Shown: positions 1 through 9,320, counted from the stretch's first letter. The stretch is DNA of 64,000 bases from Roseiarcus sp036488815 (GCA_036488815.1 DASXGX010000154.1:36414-100413); one strand, 5' to 3'. Program-made: numbers and translations. Notes: generated by a model not told the origin, from the sequence alone.

Positions 1-1
1 G

Positions 2-748
2 CTCACTCTGCGCAAGCAGTTTCGACGCATCGACACGGCGGAGAGCGCCATCCTTCTGATCGAAGGCGGCGCGCGAATTCTTCCGACCTTCGCCGAGAGT
101 CTGGCCGAGAAGGCGGCGCGAAGGCTCGAGAAACTCGGCGTCAAGATCATGACCGGCGTCAGGGTCGAAATGGTCGACGAGAACGGCGTCGTCGCCAACG
201 GAGAGAGGATTGCGAGCGCGACCGTGATGTGGACGGCGGGCGTCGCGGCTTCGCCACTCGTGAAGCTGCTCGGCGGCAAGACCGACAGAGCGGGTCGGGC
301 GGCGGTCGGCCCGTTCATGGATGTCGAGGGCGCTCCAGGAGTGTTCGTCGTCGGAGACGCCTCCTCGGTGATGCGCGATGGACGGCCCGTGCCCGGCGTC
401 GCGCAAGCCGCCATCCAGCAGGGGCGCTACGTCGGACGCCTGATCTCGCGCCAGCTCGAGGGACACGAACCGAAGCGTCCGTTCCGCTATTTCGACAAGG
501 GCAATATGGCCGTCGTGGGCAAGAATTTCGCGATTCTGGAGAGCGGCCGCCTGCGCACGAGCGGGTTCCTCACATGGCTCGCCTGGGTCTTCCTGCATCT
601 CATGTCGCTGCCGCAGCTGCAGAACCGGCTCAGGGTGCAAAGGCAATGGCTCTGGTCCTATTTCACCGGGCAACGAAGCTCGCGATTGATCCCCGAGCCG
701 CCGGCCGCACCACAAGAACAAAGGCGTAGAATGGATACGTCGCCGTGA
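2..748 (+). CDS. Type II NADH dehydrogenase-like FAD oxidoreductase, C-terminal part (5' end outside window)
   Basis: The frame is open from base 2, so the N-terminal FAD-binding half lies outside the window. The visible ~248 residues are the C-terminal half of a pyridine-nucleotide-disulphide oxidoreductase of the NDH-2 family, which passes electrons from NADH to membrane quinone without pumping protons. Signs are the 'TVMWTAGVAASPL' segment that follows the NADH domain and the FAD-contacting 'GVFVVGDASSV' motif, followed by 'PGVAQAAIQQGRYVGRLI', both family hallmarks. The end carries the usual amphipathic membrane-anchoring region ('WLAWVFLHLMSLPQLQNR') and a Pro-rich tail. The next gene starts ~290 bp downstream and is probably transcribed separately. 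Family assignment is firm; exact electron acceptor is inferred. Confidence 0.88.
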   Translation, partial: LTLRKQFRRIDTAESAILLIEGGARILPTFAESLAEKAARRLEKLGVKIMTGVRVEMVDENGVVANGERIASATVMWTAGVAASPLVKLLGGKTDRAGRAAVGPFMDVEGAPGVFVVGDASSVMRDGRPVPGVAQAAIQQGRYVGRLISRQLEGHEPKRPFRYFDKGNMAVVGKNFAILESGRLRTSGFLTWLAWVFLHLMSLPQLQNRLRVQRQWLWSYFTGQRSSRLIPEPPAAPQEQRRRMDTSP

Positions 749-1037
749 CTCCGAACATGGTCGCGCCCTCGCGGCGCTGGCCGGCCCAGATCGGCCGCGT
801 TCGCGAGCCTCCGTGCTGTCATCGGCCGGACGCGCGTCCCGTCGAGCTCCGCTGTCATCGATAAGGCCGCGGCCGCGGCGGATAAAGATCGACGCCGATT
901 TCGCGCCCAGAGAGATGTTTTCCTGAGCTGCGCAAGTTGACGAGCAGCGATGCGATGGATCCGCCGCGCGCTTTCACCGAGCGGCGCCGCGAGGATGTGC
1001 GCAGCGCTTGGTCAACCTCGATCCTCAGCTTGACGAA
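749..1037. other. Intergenic region, no gene supported
   Basis: 289 bp between the NADH dehydrogenase and the FUSC pump. Short frames on both strands look like random high-GC translation, with no recognisable protein and no good ribosome-binding site. It presumably holds the promoter of the efflux operon, but no clear -35/-10 pair or operator is visible. Confidence 0.4.
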
Positions 1038-2999
1038 ATGAGCAATGACATGACTGCGATCACGTCGCATCGATTGAACGTCGCCGGGATTCCTACCGAC
1101 GCTTGGCTCTTTGGAATCCGGATCTGGATCGCAGTCGTCTTTGCGTTAGGCGCGAGTTTCTGGCTGGAGCTCGAGGCGCCGGCCACGGCGGCCCTCACCG
1201 TTGCTGTCCTGGCGCTGCCGACGCGCGGACAGGTGCTGGAGAAGGCGTGCTTTCGCTTGCTTGCGACGATCATAGGCGTAGCGGCGGCGATCGCCATCGT
1301 CGGCGTCTTCTCTCAGGCGAGAGATCTGGAGCTCGTCGTCTTCGCGGGATGGCTTGGCCTTTGCGTCTACGCCTCCCGACTCTTGGACGGAAATCGCGCC
1401 TATGCCGCGGCGCTCTCCGGCTACACGGTGGCGATCGTGGCCATCCAGCAGCTTGATGCGCCGCAGCAAGTCTTCCAAACCGTGGTCGCCAGGGGCGCCG
1501 CGATCGGCGTCGGCATCGCTGCAATGGCCGTGGTGAATGACCTGCTGGCCGCCCCCGAAAACCACCTGCAGGTCGGATTTCAGCTAGCCGACATTCATCG
1601 CAGGATTCGCGCCTATGCGAAGGCCATCATCCGAGGCGAGACGGCGGATGCGGCGACGGCGGCTGGGCTCCTGCGCGACACGGCGCTGCTCCGCTCGGAA
1701 ATGGCGAGCCTCGCCACAGAGTCGGGCGGCGGATCGTTCAAGAGCGCTGCTGCCCGCAGCACGGCGGTGGCGCTGGTGGCTGAACTGCAGGCCGCTCGCG
1801 CATTGAGCGCTTTGCCCGCGACTGCCCGCTCGACCTCGCGCGAATTGATCGCGTCAGCGCTGGACCGGAGGAGCCGCCAAGAACCGCCAACTTCCGCCGC
1901 CTCGTGGCGCGGCTATCAGTCGGATCCGCAAGATCCCATGTCGGCGGCAATCGCTTCGGCCGATCAAGAATTGCTGTGGCGAGACGACGAGGTGCTGGAG
2001 GGGCTCGCCGCCTTCAGATCCGGCGCCCCAGTGCGGCATGCCTGGCGCACGCCCCTCTACCGGTCGCAGCGCGCCGCAGTCGAGGCCGGCGTCAGGTCGG
2101 CTGTCTCCTTTTTTCTGGCCGCGCTCTTTTTCGTCATGGCGGGCTGGTCCTCGGCGGATGTCTCGCTGTCGATCGTCGCGGTCGTCATGGGGCTGGGAGC
2201 CATAACGCCCGATCCACGCCTCTTCACCACCGTGGCGCTCGTCGCGATGCCCATCGCGGCGGTTCTGGCCGGCCTCCTCGAATTTGGGATCCTCGATGGT
2301 GTCACCGACTTTCCGCTGCTGGCGATCGCTCTTGCCCCATTCTCGATCGGCGCGACGGTGCTGATGACGTGGCCCAACGCGATGATTTCGGCACTTGGCC
2401 GGCTCGTCCTGGTCCACACCCTGCTGATCTTCTCGCCGAGCAATCCGCAATCCTACAATCCGCAATCCTACTTAATCACCTGTTTGTTCCTTTGCGCAGC
2501 ACCCGCGCTGTTGCTCGCCGCTCAGATGCTCATTCCTCCGGTCTCCAGCGAACGCCGACAACGCTGGCTGATGGAATCGGCGCGCCGTGAGCTGGACCAG
2601 ACGCCGTCGCGCCGGGATGAGCGCATGGCGCCAGAAGAGGCGATGTTCCGCGACGCCACGCGAATCGGTCAGCTCGCGAGCGCCGGCGATAGCCGCCCAG
2701 GGCAGCGCGCCGTCCTGGAGGAAGCGCTTTGCTGTTTCGACCAGGCATCCGCAATCCGACTATGCCGCGAGCGCCTCGCGCGAGTTGCCCGGACCTCTCT
2801 GTCGCATCTCGCGTTCGAAGCGCGGACAGCGCTCACGCAGCGGGATACTCAGCGTATGCGCGGACTGGGCCAGGACCTGCAAGACGCCGCCTGCGCCGAG
2901 GATGCGTCGGCGAGGTCGGCGAGCGGGATGCTCATCCTCGCAAGCGCCGTCCTGGATGCTGCGAAACGCGACTTCGAGCCCGTGGAGAAAGGGGCATGA
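1038..2999 (+). CDS. FUSC-family inner-membrane efflux pump (AaeB-like aromatic acid exporter)
   Basis: About 653 residues. It has the two-module architecture of the fusaric-acid-resistance/AaeB family: an N-terminal hydrophobic bundle (roughly residues 20-170), a long cytoplasmic segment, a second hydrophobic bundle (about 345-500, with 'VSFFLAALFFVMAGWSSAD') and a C-terminal soluble domain. Such proteins export aromatic acids and similar weak acids with a periplasmic adaptor. The ATG at 1038 is preferred to a TTG ten codons upstream; another ATG lies four codons further in. The stop overlaps the ATG of the DUF1656 gene (ATGA), and the HlyD adaptor follows, giving the classic AaeB-AaeX-AaeA set. 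Substrate cannot be read from sequence. Confidence 0.9.
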   Translation: MSNDMTAITSHRLNVAGIPTDAWLFGIRIWIAVVFALGASFWLELEAPATAALTVAVLALPTRGQVLEKACFRLLATIIGVAAAIAIVGVFSQARDLELVVFAGWLGLCVYASRLLDGNRAYAAALSGYTVAIVAIQQLDAPQQVFQTVVARGAAIGVGIAAMAVVNDLLAAPENHLQVGFQLADIHRRIRAYAKAIIRGETADAATAAGLLRDTALLRSEMASLATESGGGSFKSAAARSTAVALVAELQAARALSALPATARSTSRELIASALDRRSRQEPPTSAASWRGYQSDPQDPMSAAIASADQELLWRDDEVLEGLAAFRSGAPVRHAWRTPLYRSQRAAVEAGVRSAVSFFLAALFFVMAGWSSADVSLSIVAVVMGLGAITPDPRLFTTVALVAMPIAAVLAGLLEFGILDGVTDFPLLAIALAPFSIGATVLMTWPNAMISALGRLVLVHTLLIFSPSNPQSYNPQSYLITCLFLCAAPALLLAAQMLIPPVSSERRQRWLMESARRELDQTPSRRDERMAPEEAMFRDATRIGQLASAGDSRPGQRAVLEEALCCFDQASAIRLCRERLARVARTSLSHLAFEARTALTQRDTQRMRGLGQDLQDAACAEDASARSASGMLILASAVLDAAKRDFEPVEKGA

Positions 3000-3199
3000 C
3001 GCATCCATTTTCCGATGTCGCGTTTGGAGGCGTGCTCGTGGCGCCTTTTGCCGCCTATGCGGCCATGGCGCTGATTATTTTCCTGCTTCTGAGGCCGATC
3101 CTGCATCGTTTGCGGCTCGCAGACATGTTCAGCCACCCGTCGATCGCCGGCCTCAGCCTCTACGTGACGATCCTAGGGCTCGTCACTTTCCTTATTTAG
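2996..3199 (+). CDS. DUF1656 small membrane protein (AaeX-like)
   Basis: 67-residue protein with two hydrophobic segments ('VAPFAAYAAMALIIFLLL' and 'SIAGLSLYVTILGLVTFLI'), the standard size and shape of DUF1656/AaeX proteins that accompany FUSC pumps. Its ATG overlaps the TGA of the upstream pump gene by four bases, indicating translational coupling, and the HlyD adaptor begins 10 bp after its stop. Family role is accessory to the efflux complex; the exact function of AaeX is not established. Confidence 0.85.
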   Translation: MTHPFSDVAFGGVLVAPFAAYAAMALIIFLLLRPILHRLRLADMFSHPSIAGLSLYVTILGLVTFLI

Positions 3200-3209
3200 G
3201 AACACGCTC

Positions 3210-4514
3210 ATGTCTACGTCCGAAACAGCGGGTCCCGCAGTTGGCCAAACCGAGCGGGATTCGCCGGCTCCAAACCACTCGGTCGGCGGTGGCGTCGACG
3301 CCTCGCCCCAAGGCGCGGCGCTCGAGACTGCAGCGCGCACGGAGGCTGAGCGCCGGGAAACGACCCGCCACGAGGCGGCGATCGGTCGACGCACTTCGCC
3401 GCGCAAGCGAGGGTTTGCAATCCGCGGCATGCTTGCCGTTGCGCGAGGGCTTGCGACGCTCGCTATCGCGGCCGTCGCCATACTCACAGCCCTCGTGACA
3501 TGGGACTACTATGTCACCTCGCCTTGGACGCGGGACGGCCGCGTGCGCGTGCAGGTCGCAAGCGTGGCGCCGCAGATCTCGGGCCAGATCACCGAACTGC
3601 GGGTCGGCGACAATCAATATGTTCATAAGGGCGACCTGCTCTATGTCATCGACGCCTTCGACTTCGGCACGGCGCTGCGCTCTGACCAGGCGCAATTGCA
3701 GCAGAAGGCAGCCGATCTCCAGGTCAAGAAGGTGCAGTCCGAGCGGCGCCAGCAATTGTCGAACCTCGCCACGACCGCGGAGGAGCAGCAGACCTTCGCA
3801 GGCGCCGCGCTCCAGGCGAAGGCGGCCTTCGATGCTGTCGAGCAACAGGTGGCGCAGGCGGAGATCAATCTGCAACGGACCAAGGTCCGGAGTCCCGTGA
3901 ACGGCTATGTGACAAACCTTCAGATGCGGGTCGGCGATTATGCCCATGTGGGGAGCGCAAACATCTCGATCATCGACACCGACAGCTACTGGATCGACGG
4001 CTATTTCGAAGAAACCAAGATGGCGCACATCTGCGTCGGCGATCGCGTCGAGGCGAAGCTTCTGGGATATTCGCAGCCCATTCTTGGCCATGTGGCCAGC
4101 GTGACGCGAGGCATCGGCGTATCGGACGCCGCGGCCGGCCCGCAGGGATTGCCCAACGTCGACCCCGTCTATACCTGGGTCCGCCTCGCGCAGCGCGTCC
4201 CCGTACGCATCGCGATCGACAGCGCGCCCCCCGGCGTTCCGCTCGTCTCCGGCATGACGGCGACGGTTACCGTGAAGGACGCAACCGGCGCCAACCGGGG
4301 CGGCTGGCTCGACCGCGCGGTTGCCGCGGTCAAGGCCCCGCTTTCCGATGTGTTCGCGGGTCCACCGGCGCGGCCCGACTGCATTCCCGCGACGACCACC
4401 GACCAAACGGAAACGACATCCCTTCCAATCGATATGGAAGGACCGGCTCCTGGTCCGGACCAACTGAATCCGGGTCTCGCGCCCAGCATGACGGGGTCGC
4501 CACGGAACGATTGA
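3210..4514 (+). CDS. HlyD-family membrane fusion protein of the aromatic-acid efflux system (AaeA-like)
   Basis: 434 residues. A long polar N-terminus (~75 residues, Arg/Glu rich) precedes one transmembrane anchor ('LATLAIAAVAILTALVTW'). Next come the typical barrel-sandwich start ('SPWTRDGRVRVQVASVAPQI', 'VGDNQYVHKGDLLYVID'), a coiled-coil hairpin rich in Gln/Ala/Glu (about 150-220), the second half-lipoyl segment ('LQRTKVRSPVNGYVTNL') and a beta-barrel. It bridges the FUSC pump to an outer-membrane channel; no TolC-like gene is in the window. The extended N-terminus and a Pro/Thr-rich C-terminal tail (last ~70 residues) are longer than in AaeA. It is the last gene of the three-gene operon and converges on the FixJ-like gene with a 9-bp gap. 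Confidence 0.9.
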   Translation: MSTSETAGPAVGQTERDSPAPNHSVGGGVDASPQGAALETAARTEAERRETTRHEAAIGRRTSPRKRGFAIRGMLAVARGLATLAIAAVAILTALVTWDYYVTSPWTRDGRVRVQVASVAPQISGQITELRVGDNQYVHKGDLLYVIDAFDFGTALRSDQAQLQQKAADLQVKKVQSERRQQLSNLATTAEEQQTFAGAALQAKAAFDAVEQQVAQAEINLQRTKVRSPVNGYVTNLQMRVGDYAHVGSANISIIDTDSYWIDGYFEETKMAHICVGDRVEAKLLGYSQPILGHVASVTRGIGVSDAAAGPQGLPNVDPVYTWVRLAQRVPVRIAIDSAPPGVPLVSGMTATVTVKDATGANRGGWLDRAVAAVKAPLSDVFAGPPARPDCIPATTTDQTETTSLPIDMEGPAPGPDQLNPGLAPSMTGSPRND

Positions 4515-4523
4515 GAGCCATGT

Positions 4524-5159
4524 TCAGGAGTGTTGCGGCTTCTCAAGCGCCAGCTTGAGCTTGACGGCCATGCGGCCGAGTTCGGGAAGCGAATGGGCGT
4601 TCATTTTCCGCATCGCCCTGCTGCGATGCACCTTCACCGTCGCTTCGGCGATGCCGATATCGCCGGCGATCTGCTTGCTCAGGCGACCGCGCACGACCTC
4701 GATCATGATCTCGCGCTCCCTGGCGCTCAGCGATTCGAAGCGATCCCTTAAGGTGGCCAACGCCTTGTCATTCTCGCGCCGAGCACGATCGAGAGACAGG
4801 CCAAGCTGAATGGCGTCGAGAAGTTCCTGATCACGGAACGGCTTCGTCAGGAACTCGATCGCGCCGCCCTTCATCGCTTGCACAGACATAGGGATGTCGC
4901 CGTGCCCTGTTATGAAGATGATCGGGAAAGCCCTATTCGCCGCATCGAGCTCGCGCTGAAGCTCAAGACCGCTTTGCCCGGGCAATCTCACGTCGAGGAC
5001 CAGACAGGTGGGGCCGTCCCGCGGACCCGACTTGAGAAAATCGGAAATGGTCGGGAATAGCTCAACCTCTAGCCCAACCGATCGCAACAGACGTCCGACC
5101 GACGCTCGAAGATCCGAATCATCGTCGATGACGAGGACAGTGGGCTTTGAGTCAGGCAT
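4524..5159 (-). CDS. FixJ/NarL-type response regulator
   Basis: 211 residues: receiver domain (about 6-120) with acidic pocket 'IDDDSD', phospho-acceptor Asp56 in 'CLVLDVRLPG' and conserved Lys106 in 'FLTKPF', followed by a LuxR-type helix-turn-helix (about 140-205, 'LSAREREIMIEVVRGRLSKQ', 'EATVKVHRSRAMRKM'). This is the FixJ arrangement of a DNA-binding two-component output protein. It is divergent from a receiver-only gene (5442-5834), and a FixL-like PAS kinase lies just beyond, so the three probably form one signalling set. The 282-bp divergent intergenic region contains two palindromes that could be its own binding sites. Target genes are unknown; the adjacent efflux operon is only one possibility. 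Confidence 0.92.
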   Translation of the reverse strand: MPDSKPTVLVIDDDSDLRASVGRLLRSVGLEVELFPTISDFLKSGPRDGPTCLVLDVRLPGQSGLELQRELDAANRAFPIIFITGHGDIPMSVQAMKGGAIEFLTKPFRDQELLDAIQLGLSLDRARRENDKALATLRDRFESLSAREREIMIEVVRGRLSKQIAGDIGIAEATVKVHRSRAMRKMNAHSLPELGRMAVKLKLALEKPQHS

Positions 5160-5441
5160 CGCCGCTGCTCAGGGTAAGATGATCCCAGACACGAGCCTTT
5201 CGTTTCGGCCGAAAGTTTGGCATAGCTCTCTGCACTATAGTTTAGCCCAAATATCTGGGCGGGAACAGCGCTATCTTTCGCGCAGGCCACTCATATCGAC
5301 TCGGCTGTTTTTCGGATTCGGCTCACCAAATTCGCGGTCCGGCATAAGCCAAAATTTATGGGGCGGCGGCATTGCCGCAGATGACTCCGTGGCGCAGGCT
5401 ACATCGCCCGCGCGCGAGCGCGGCAAACCGCCGGAGGCCAT
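5160..5441. promoter_or_regulatory. Divergent regulatory region between two response-regulator genes, with palindromes
   Basis: 282 bp with no coding frame of merit. It contains a perfect 12-bp palindrome TTTCGGCCGAAA (5203-5214) and an inverted repeat GCCCA-N6-TGGGC (5245-5260). Either may be a regulator-binding site or, for the second, a short hairpin. Local composition is more AT-rich than its surroundings, as expected of a promoter region. No firm -35/-10 pair is claimed. Confidence 0.4.
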
Positions 5442-5834
5442 ATGCTAAAAGCGTCATGGATTTCGGTCGTTGAGGATGATCGATTCTTTCGCGAGTCCAT
5501 GAGCAGGCTCCTCAGGTCGCTGGGCTACAGCGTCGAGGCTTTCCCGTCGGCGGCTGATTTCCTCGCGTCCGGGCGTCTGGTCGAAACCGCCTGCTTGATC
5601 GCCGACATCCATATGCCTGCGATGACCGGACTTGAACTCTTCAAACATCTCACGGACGCGGGGCGCGCGATTCCGACGATCCTCGTCACCGCCTATCCCG
5701 ATGACGACGTGCGGGTCCGCGCTCTGAACGATGGGGTCGTCTGTTACCTTGGCAAGCCGGTTGATGAGAAGCATCTCATGCGGTGCCTTCGTACGGCCCT
5801 CCGTTCTGGCGGGCAGCGTAAAAAGGATTCATGA
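5442..5834 (+). CDS. Single-domain response regulator (receiver only)
   Basis: 130 residues made of one CheY-like receiver and nothing else. It has the acidic pocket 'VVEDDRF', phospho-acceptor Asp55 ('CLIADIHMPA'), a Thr-bearing switch strand ('ILVTAYPDD') and conserved Lys105 ('YLGKPV'). With no output domain it may act as a phosphate sink or relay. Its sequence is closer to FixJ-type receivers than to CheY. It ends inside the 3' end of the PAS kinase gene on the other strand (6-bp tail overlap). The kinase is the obvious candidate partner, but this is inferred from position only. Confidence 0.88.
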   Translation: MLKASWISVVEDDRFFRESMSRLLRSLGYSVEAFPSAADFLASGRLVETACLIADIHMPAMTGLELFKHLTDAGRAIPTILVTAYPDDDVRVRALNDGVVCYLGKPVDEKHLMRCLRTALRSGGQRKKDS

Positions 5835-8123
5835 GCTCCTTTCGGGGCTGGGCAAGGTGAACTGAAATACGGCGCCTCTAGGCTCGTTTGCATCTGCCCA
5901 CAGCCGGCCCCCATGAGCGTCGATGATGGACCGGCAGATCGACAAACCCATTCCGATCCCGTTGGACTTCGTGGTGTGGAAAGCGTCGAAAACGCGCTCG
6001 CGATGTTCCGGATCAATGCCGGGTCCAGAATCCCGCACTGCGACGAGGACGCCGCTTGTCCCGCTTTTCTCTGTGCTGATCAGCAATTCTCGCGACCCGT
6101 CATTGACCGAGCTCATGGCTTCGACTGCGTTCAGGATCAAGTTCAGGACGACTTGTTGCAATTGAACGCGATCTCCCTGAGCAGGAGGCGCCCCCTCCAT
6201 CAGGCGAGTCTGGACAGAGACTCCATGCTCGGTCGTTGCACTTAACGCTAGCGCAATCACCTCGGTGATCGCGTCATTGAGATCAATACAATCCTTTCGC
6301 GGAGCCGCTTTCTTGATGTGAGCCCGAATTCGATCGACGATCTCGCCGGCTCGATCCGCGTCGCCCACGACACACCCGAGCGCTTCCCTGACCTCGCGTA
6401 GGTCGCGCGGGCGCCTATTCAAAAAATTCAGAGCCGCACGGGCGTTGTTACGCGCGCTGCCGATCGGTTGCGTGATTTCGTGAGCCAGCGAGGCAGCCAG
6501 TTCTCCCATCATGCTCAGGCGGTTCGTGTGAGCGAGATCCGACTCCAGCTGGCGCAGCCTCTCATGCTCCTCCTGTGCGCGCATCGCAGCCGTCACATCG
6601 GCGCCGGTGCCGCGGTAGCCACGAAATTCTCCATCGCCGTCAAACACCGGCTTGCCGCTAGCCTTCACGTACATTGGCGAGCCGTCGCCGCCCATGAAGC
6701 AATATACGAAGTCGCGGAACGGTTTACGTGAATCGAGGGTTGCCCGAATGAGACGCCACTTCTCCGGTTCCGTTTCAAGATCGAGCGCGTTGTCCCAGCA
6801 CGCCTTTCCGATTCGATCGGCCGGGTGCGAACCAAACGCATTCGCGGTCAGCATCGTGAATCTGTAGTCTGGACCAATTTCCCAGAACCAATCGGAGGCG
6901 CTTTCGGCGTAGTCGCGGAACTTCGCCTCACTCTCGCGCAATGCTTCATCGGCGCACTTGCGCTCCGTCACGTCGACTTGCGTAGTGACAATCTCGACAA
7001 GTTCCCCGCTCACAGAGAACACAGGTTGGCCGATGGATTCGATATGTTTGACCGTTCCATCGGGCAAAACGATTCTGTACCCGATCGAGTAGCCTCGTTT
7101 CTCGGCCAGCGCGCACTGAACCTCAACGTTCATCCGGTCGCGATCGGCCGGATGGATCCGTTGGAACACAGCCTCGCGGCTCGGAACACCCTGCGCGGGA
7201 TCAAACCCCCAGATGCGGTAAGTCTCCTCCGACCCATAGAGAATCGTTGTCTCATTGTAGGCCGACACACCGCTGTGACTCAGACTCTGCGCTTGGGCCA
7301 GATACGCTTCACTCCGCCGTAGCCGGTCTTCGGCCTTCTTGGCTTCGTCGATGTCAACCGACAGGCCATACCACTGGATGATGCGTCCCTGCCGATCGCG
7401 CAGAGGCTCACAACGTGCATCGTGCCAACGAAACTGGCCGTCCGCGCGGCGCAGACGCATCACACCCTGGTACGAAGTTCCGGTCTGAATTGCGTGATAG
7501 TAGGCCTTTGCAGTTTTTGGAAAGTCATCCGGGTGGATGAACGGCTCCCAATCGCCATGCTGAAAATCCTCAAATCGCATGCCGCTATAGTCCAAATGGC
7601 GTTGGCTGACATGGGTCGGTTCGCCGTCGGGGCCCATCGACCAGAGGAAGCCCGGCACCGTGTCGATGATCTGACGGAGCTTGTATTCGCTTTCCCGAAG
7701 GGCCTCCTCCGCCCTTCTTTGATCATCGATATCGATCAGGACGCCGTACCAACTGAGCACCCTGCCATCGCCGGCTCGCAGCGGCTCCGCCCGTACAGCG
7801 AACCACCGATATCGGCCGTCGGAGCCTCGAAATCTGCAGGCTGCTTCGTGCGGATTTCCGGATTCGAGATTTTGGAGCCACGTCTTCACTTTGAATGCGA
7901 CGTCGTCCGGATGGACTCTTTCCATCCATCCCCAGCCAAGGATTTCACCAAGCGGCGCTCCGAGATATTCGAGCACACGCTTGTTGACGTATTCAATACT
8001 GCCCTCCGGCCCAGCTCTCCACACCGCCGCAGGAATCGCCTCCACGAGCAGACGAAGCTCTTGCTCGCTGTTGGCTCGCGCCGTCTCAGCGCTGTCGCGC
8101 TCCCTCGATAGTGATCGCTCCAT
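5829..8123 (-). CDS. Multi-PAS hybridless sensor histidine kinase (FixL-like architecture)
   Basis: About 764 residues from the ATG at 8123; a TTG at 8186 would add 21 residues. Four successive PAS/PAC modules are readable, each starting near a phrase like 'LLVEAIPAAVWRAGPEGSI' or 'IIDTVPGFLWSMGPDGEP' and ending with a PAC signature ('YRWFAVRAEPLRAGDGRVL', 'WYGLSVDIDEAKKAEDRLR'). The kinase core follows: H-box 'LAASLAHEITQPIG' (His about residue 547), N-box 'VLNLILNAVEAM', G1 'RDSGPGID' and G2 'GIGMGLSICRSIIDAHGG'. There are no transmembrane segments, so it is a cytosolic sensor. A heme-binding PAS as in FixL is not demonstrable by eye. It is placed tail-to-tail with the receiver-only gene. 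Confidence 0.9.
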   Translation of the reverse strand: MERSLSRERDSAETARANSEQELRLLVEAIPAAVWRAGPEGSIEYVNKRVLEYLGAPLGEILGWGWMERVHPDDVAFKVKTWLQNLESGNPHEAACRFRGSDGRYRWFAVRAEPLRAGDGRVLSWYGVLIDIDDQRRAEEALRESEYKLRQIIDTVPGFLWSMGPDGEPTHVSQRHLDYSGMRFEDFQHGDWEPFIHPDDFPKTAKAYYHAIQTGTSYQGVMRLRRADGQFRWHDARCEPLRDRQGRIIQWYGLSVDIDEAKKAEDRLRRSEAYLAQAQSLSHSGVSAYNETTILYGSEETYRIWGFDPAQGVPSREAVFQRIHPADRDRMNVEVQCALAEKRGYSIGYRIVLPDGTVKHIESIGQPVFSVSGELVEIVTTQVDVTERKCADEALRESEAKFRDYAESASDWFWEIGPDYRFTMLTANAFGSHPADRIGKACWDNALDLETEPEKWRLIRATLDSRKPFRDFVYCFMGGDGSPMYVKASGKPVFDGDGEFRGYRGTGADVTAAMRAQEEHERLRQLESDLAHTNRLSMMGELAASLAHEITQPIGSARNNARAALNFLNRRPRDLREVREALGCVVGDADRAGEIVDRIRAHIKKAAPRKDCIDLNDAITEVIALALSATTEHGVSVQTRLMEGAPPAQGDRVQLQQVVLNLILNAVEAMSSVNDGSRELLISTEKSGTSGVLVAVRDSGPGIDPEHRERVFDAFHTTKSNGIGMGLSICRSIIDAHGGRLWADANEPRGAVFQFTLPSPERSS

Positions 8124-8742
8124 GGCCGATCCCGCAGATTGAGGTCTTCGTTTTACGGAAACGTCGCGTCGCACGTATACATTCAAGGCGCGCCATCTTA
8201 CCCCGTCGCTCCGCAGATGGAAGGCGTCGGTTCGGCCCCCCTTCGGTGAATTGGCCGACTCGTCCGGTTTTGCAACCGTCGGTCTAAGGCGCTGAAATTG
8301 CTGGAGGTCCAGTCGTTCGGTTGAAGACGAGGCGCAAGACGCTTCCGAGCTTCAGCAGCGGGCAGCCACGAAGGCTAGCGGCCTACTCCGAACTGACAAG
8401 CATTGCCGAGCGTTCACGATTTGCCGGGGAGTAGTGTTGGCGGCGCTCGAAGATTGATCGCGCCGCGGCGCTGTCCATGTCGGCGCGCGACCGAGAATTC
8501 CGCGAGGGTCCGGGCGCCCGCGCGTTGTTTCCGTGACGCAGGGGCGCCTCTTATCAAGGGTTCTTTTTGTCGGCGTCGCGCCGGGCGCGAGCGCCGTCAT
8601 GTCGGAAGGCGATTGCGGGGCAATCATCCGGGCCATTTGCGCGAAGATCGGAATCCGCGCTGATCTTGCCGCTGATGCTTTGGCCCACAATGCTTCGGCA
8701 AGGGCAGGTTCGGCTGCCCTCGCTTGCGTTGGCTCAGCCGCC
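8124..8742. other. Intergenic region, no gene supported
   Basis: About 620 bp between the histidine kinase start and the GapR stop. Frames up to ~110 codons exist on both strands, but their translations are Arg/Pro/Ala-rich and unlike any protein family, and none has a convincing ribosome-binding site. The region should include the kinase promoter. Nothing else is recognised. Confidence 0.4.
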
Positions 8743-9012
8743 TTATGCAGCTTTCGCTTGCCCAGATTCCGCGTTTTGCATCGCGCGGAGATAGAGGTCG
8801 AGCAGAGATTCCTGCTCGTCGCGCTCGTCTTTGTCTTGCTTCCGCAAGCGAAGGATTTCTTTCAGCACTTTGACGTCGAAACCCTCTCCCTTGGCCTCGG
8901 AGAAGACCTCTTTCTTGCCCTCATTCAGCGCCTTGAGTTCTTCCTCGATCTGCTCAATCCGCTCGATGAAAGACAAAATACGCTCACCTGGAATTCCAAC
9001 CGTGTCGGTCAT
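8743..9012 (-). CDS. gapR: GapR-type nucleoid-associated DNA-binding protein (DUF2312)
   Basis: 89 residues, beginning 'MTDTVGIPGERILSFIERIE' and continuing as a highly charged coiled coil with 'EAKGEGFDVKVLKEILRLRK' and 'DERDEQESLLDLYLRAM'. This is the diagnostic pattern of DUF2312/GapR, a small alphaproteobacterial protein that clamps overtwisted AT-rich DNA ahead of replication and transcription forks. The ATG at 9012 is chosen over an upstream frame extension because it matches the family start and has an AAGGAGAGG ribosome-binding site 6-7 bases before it. Family size is ~80-100 residues, so it is complete. It supports an alphaproteobacterial origin for the window. Confidence 0.93.
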   Translation of the reverse strand: MTDTVGIPGERILSFIERIEQIEEELKALNEGKKEVFSEAKGEGFDVKVLKEILRLRKQDKDERDEQESLLDLYLRAMQNAESGQAKAA

Positions 9013-9320
9013 GCCGAGCCTCTCCTTAGCGAGAGCAAACGCTACGGCGGCGAAGGTTACCGAGAGGTTAACGGGCTGGTTCAAATTTCCCGCCGATCCC
9101 CTATGAGCTTGAGCCTGGGTGATCGTCTGTCGCGGCGCCCCTCGCCGCTTCGTCGGGCGGCCGCGGCGCCAACAATTTCGTCGCCAAAGCGCAACGAGAT
9201 GGCTACAAAAATGCGCGCAATGAATTTCTTATCCAATTTGTCCGCATCAGCCAGCGCGGAGATTAGGCCCGCCTCAGAAAATTCCCGCGTGGACTGGCGA
9301 CGCGAAGCGAGCGAACGACG
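9013..9320. promoter_or_regulatory. Divergent region between gapR and the E1-like gene
   Basis: 308 bp upstream of both gapR (minus) and the 2-oxoglutarate dehydrogenase E1-like gene (plus). It holds the strong gapR ribosome-binding site next to 9012. A somewhat AT-richer stretch around 9190-9280 may contain the plus-strand promoter. No palindromic operator or protein-coding frame is convincing. Confidence 0.4.

Noticed and set aside
8352..8690. 112-codon minus-strand frame in the 8.1-8.7 kb gap
   Set aside because: Arg/Pro/Ala-biased translation typical of non-coding high-GC sequence; no start signal.
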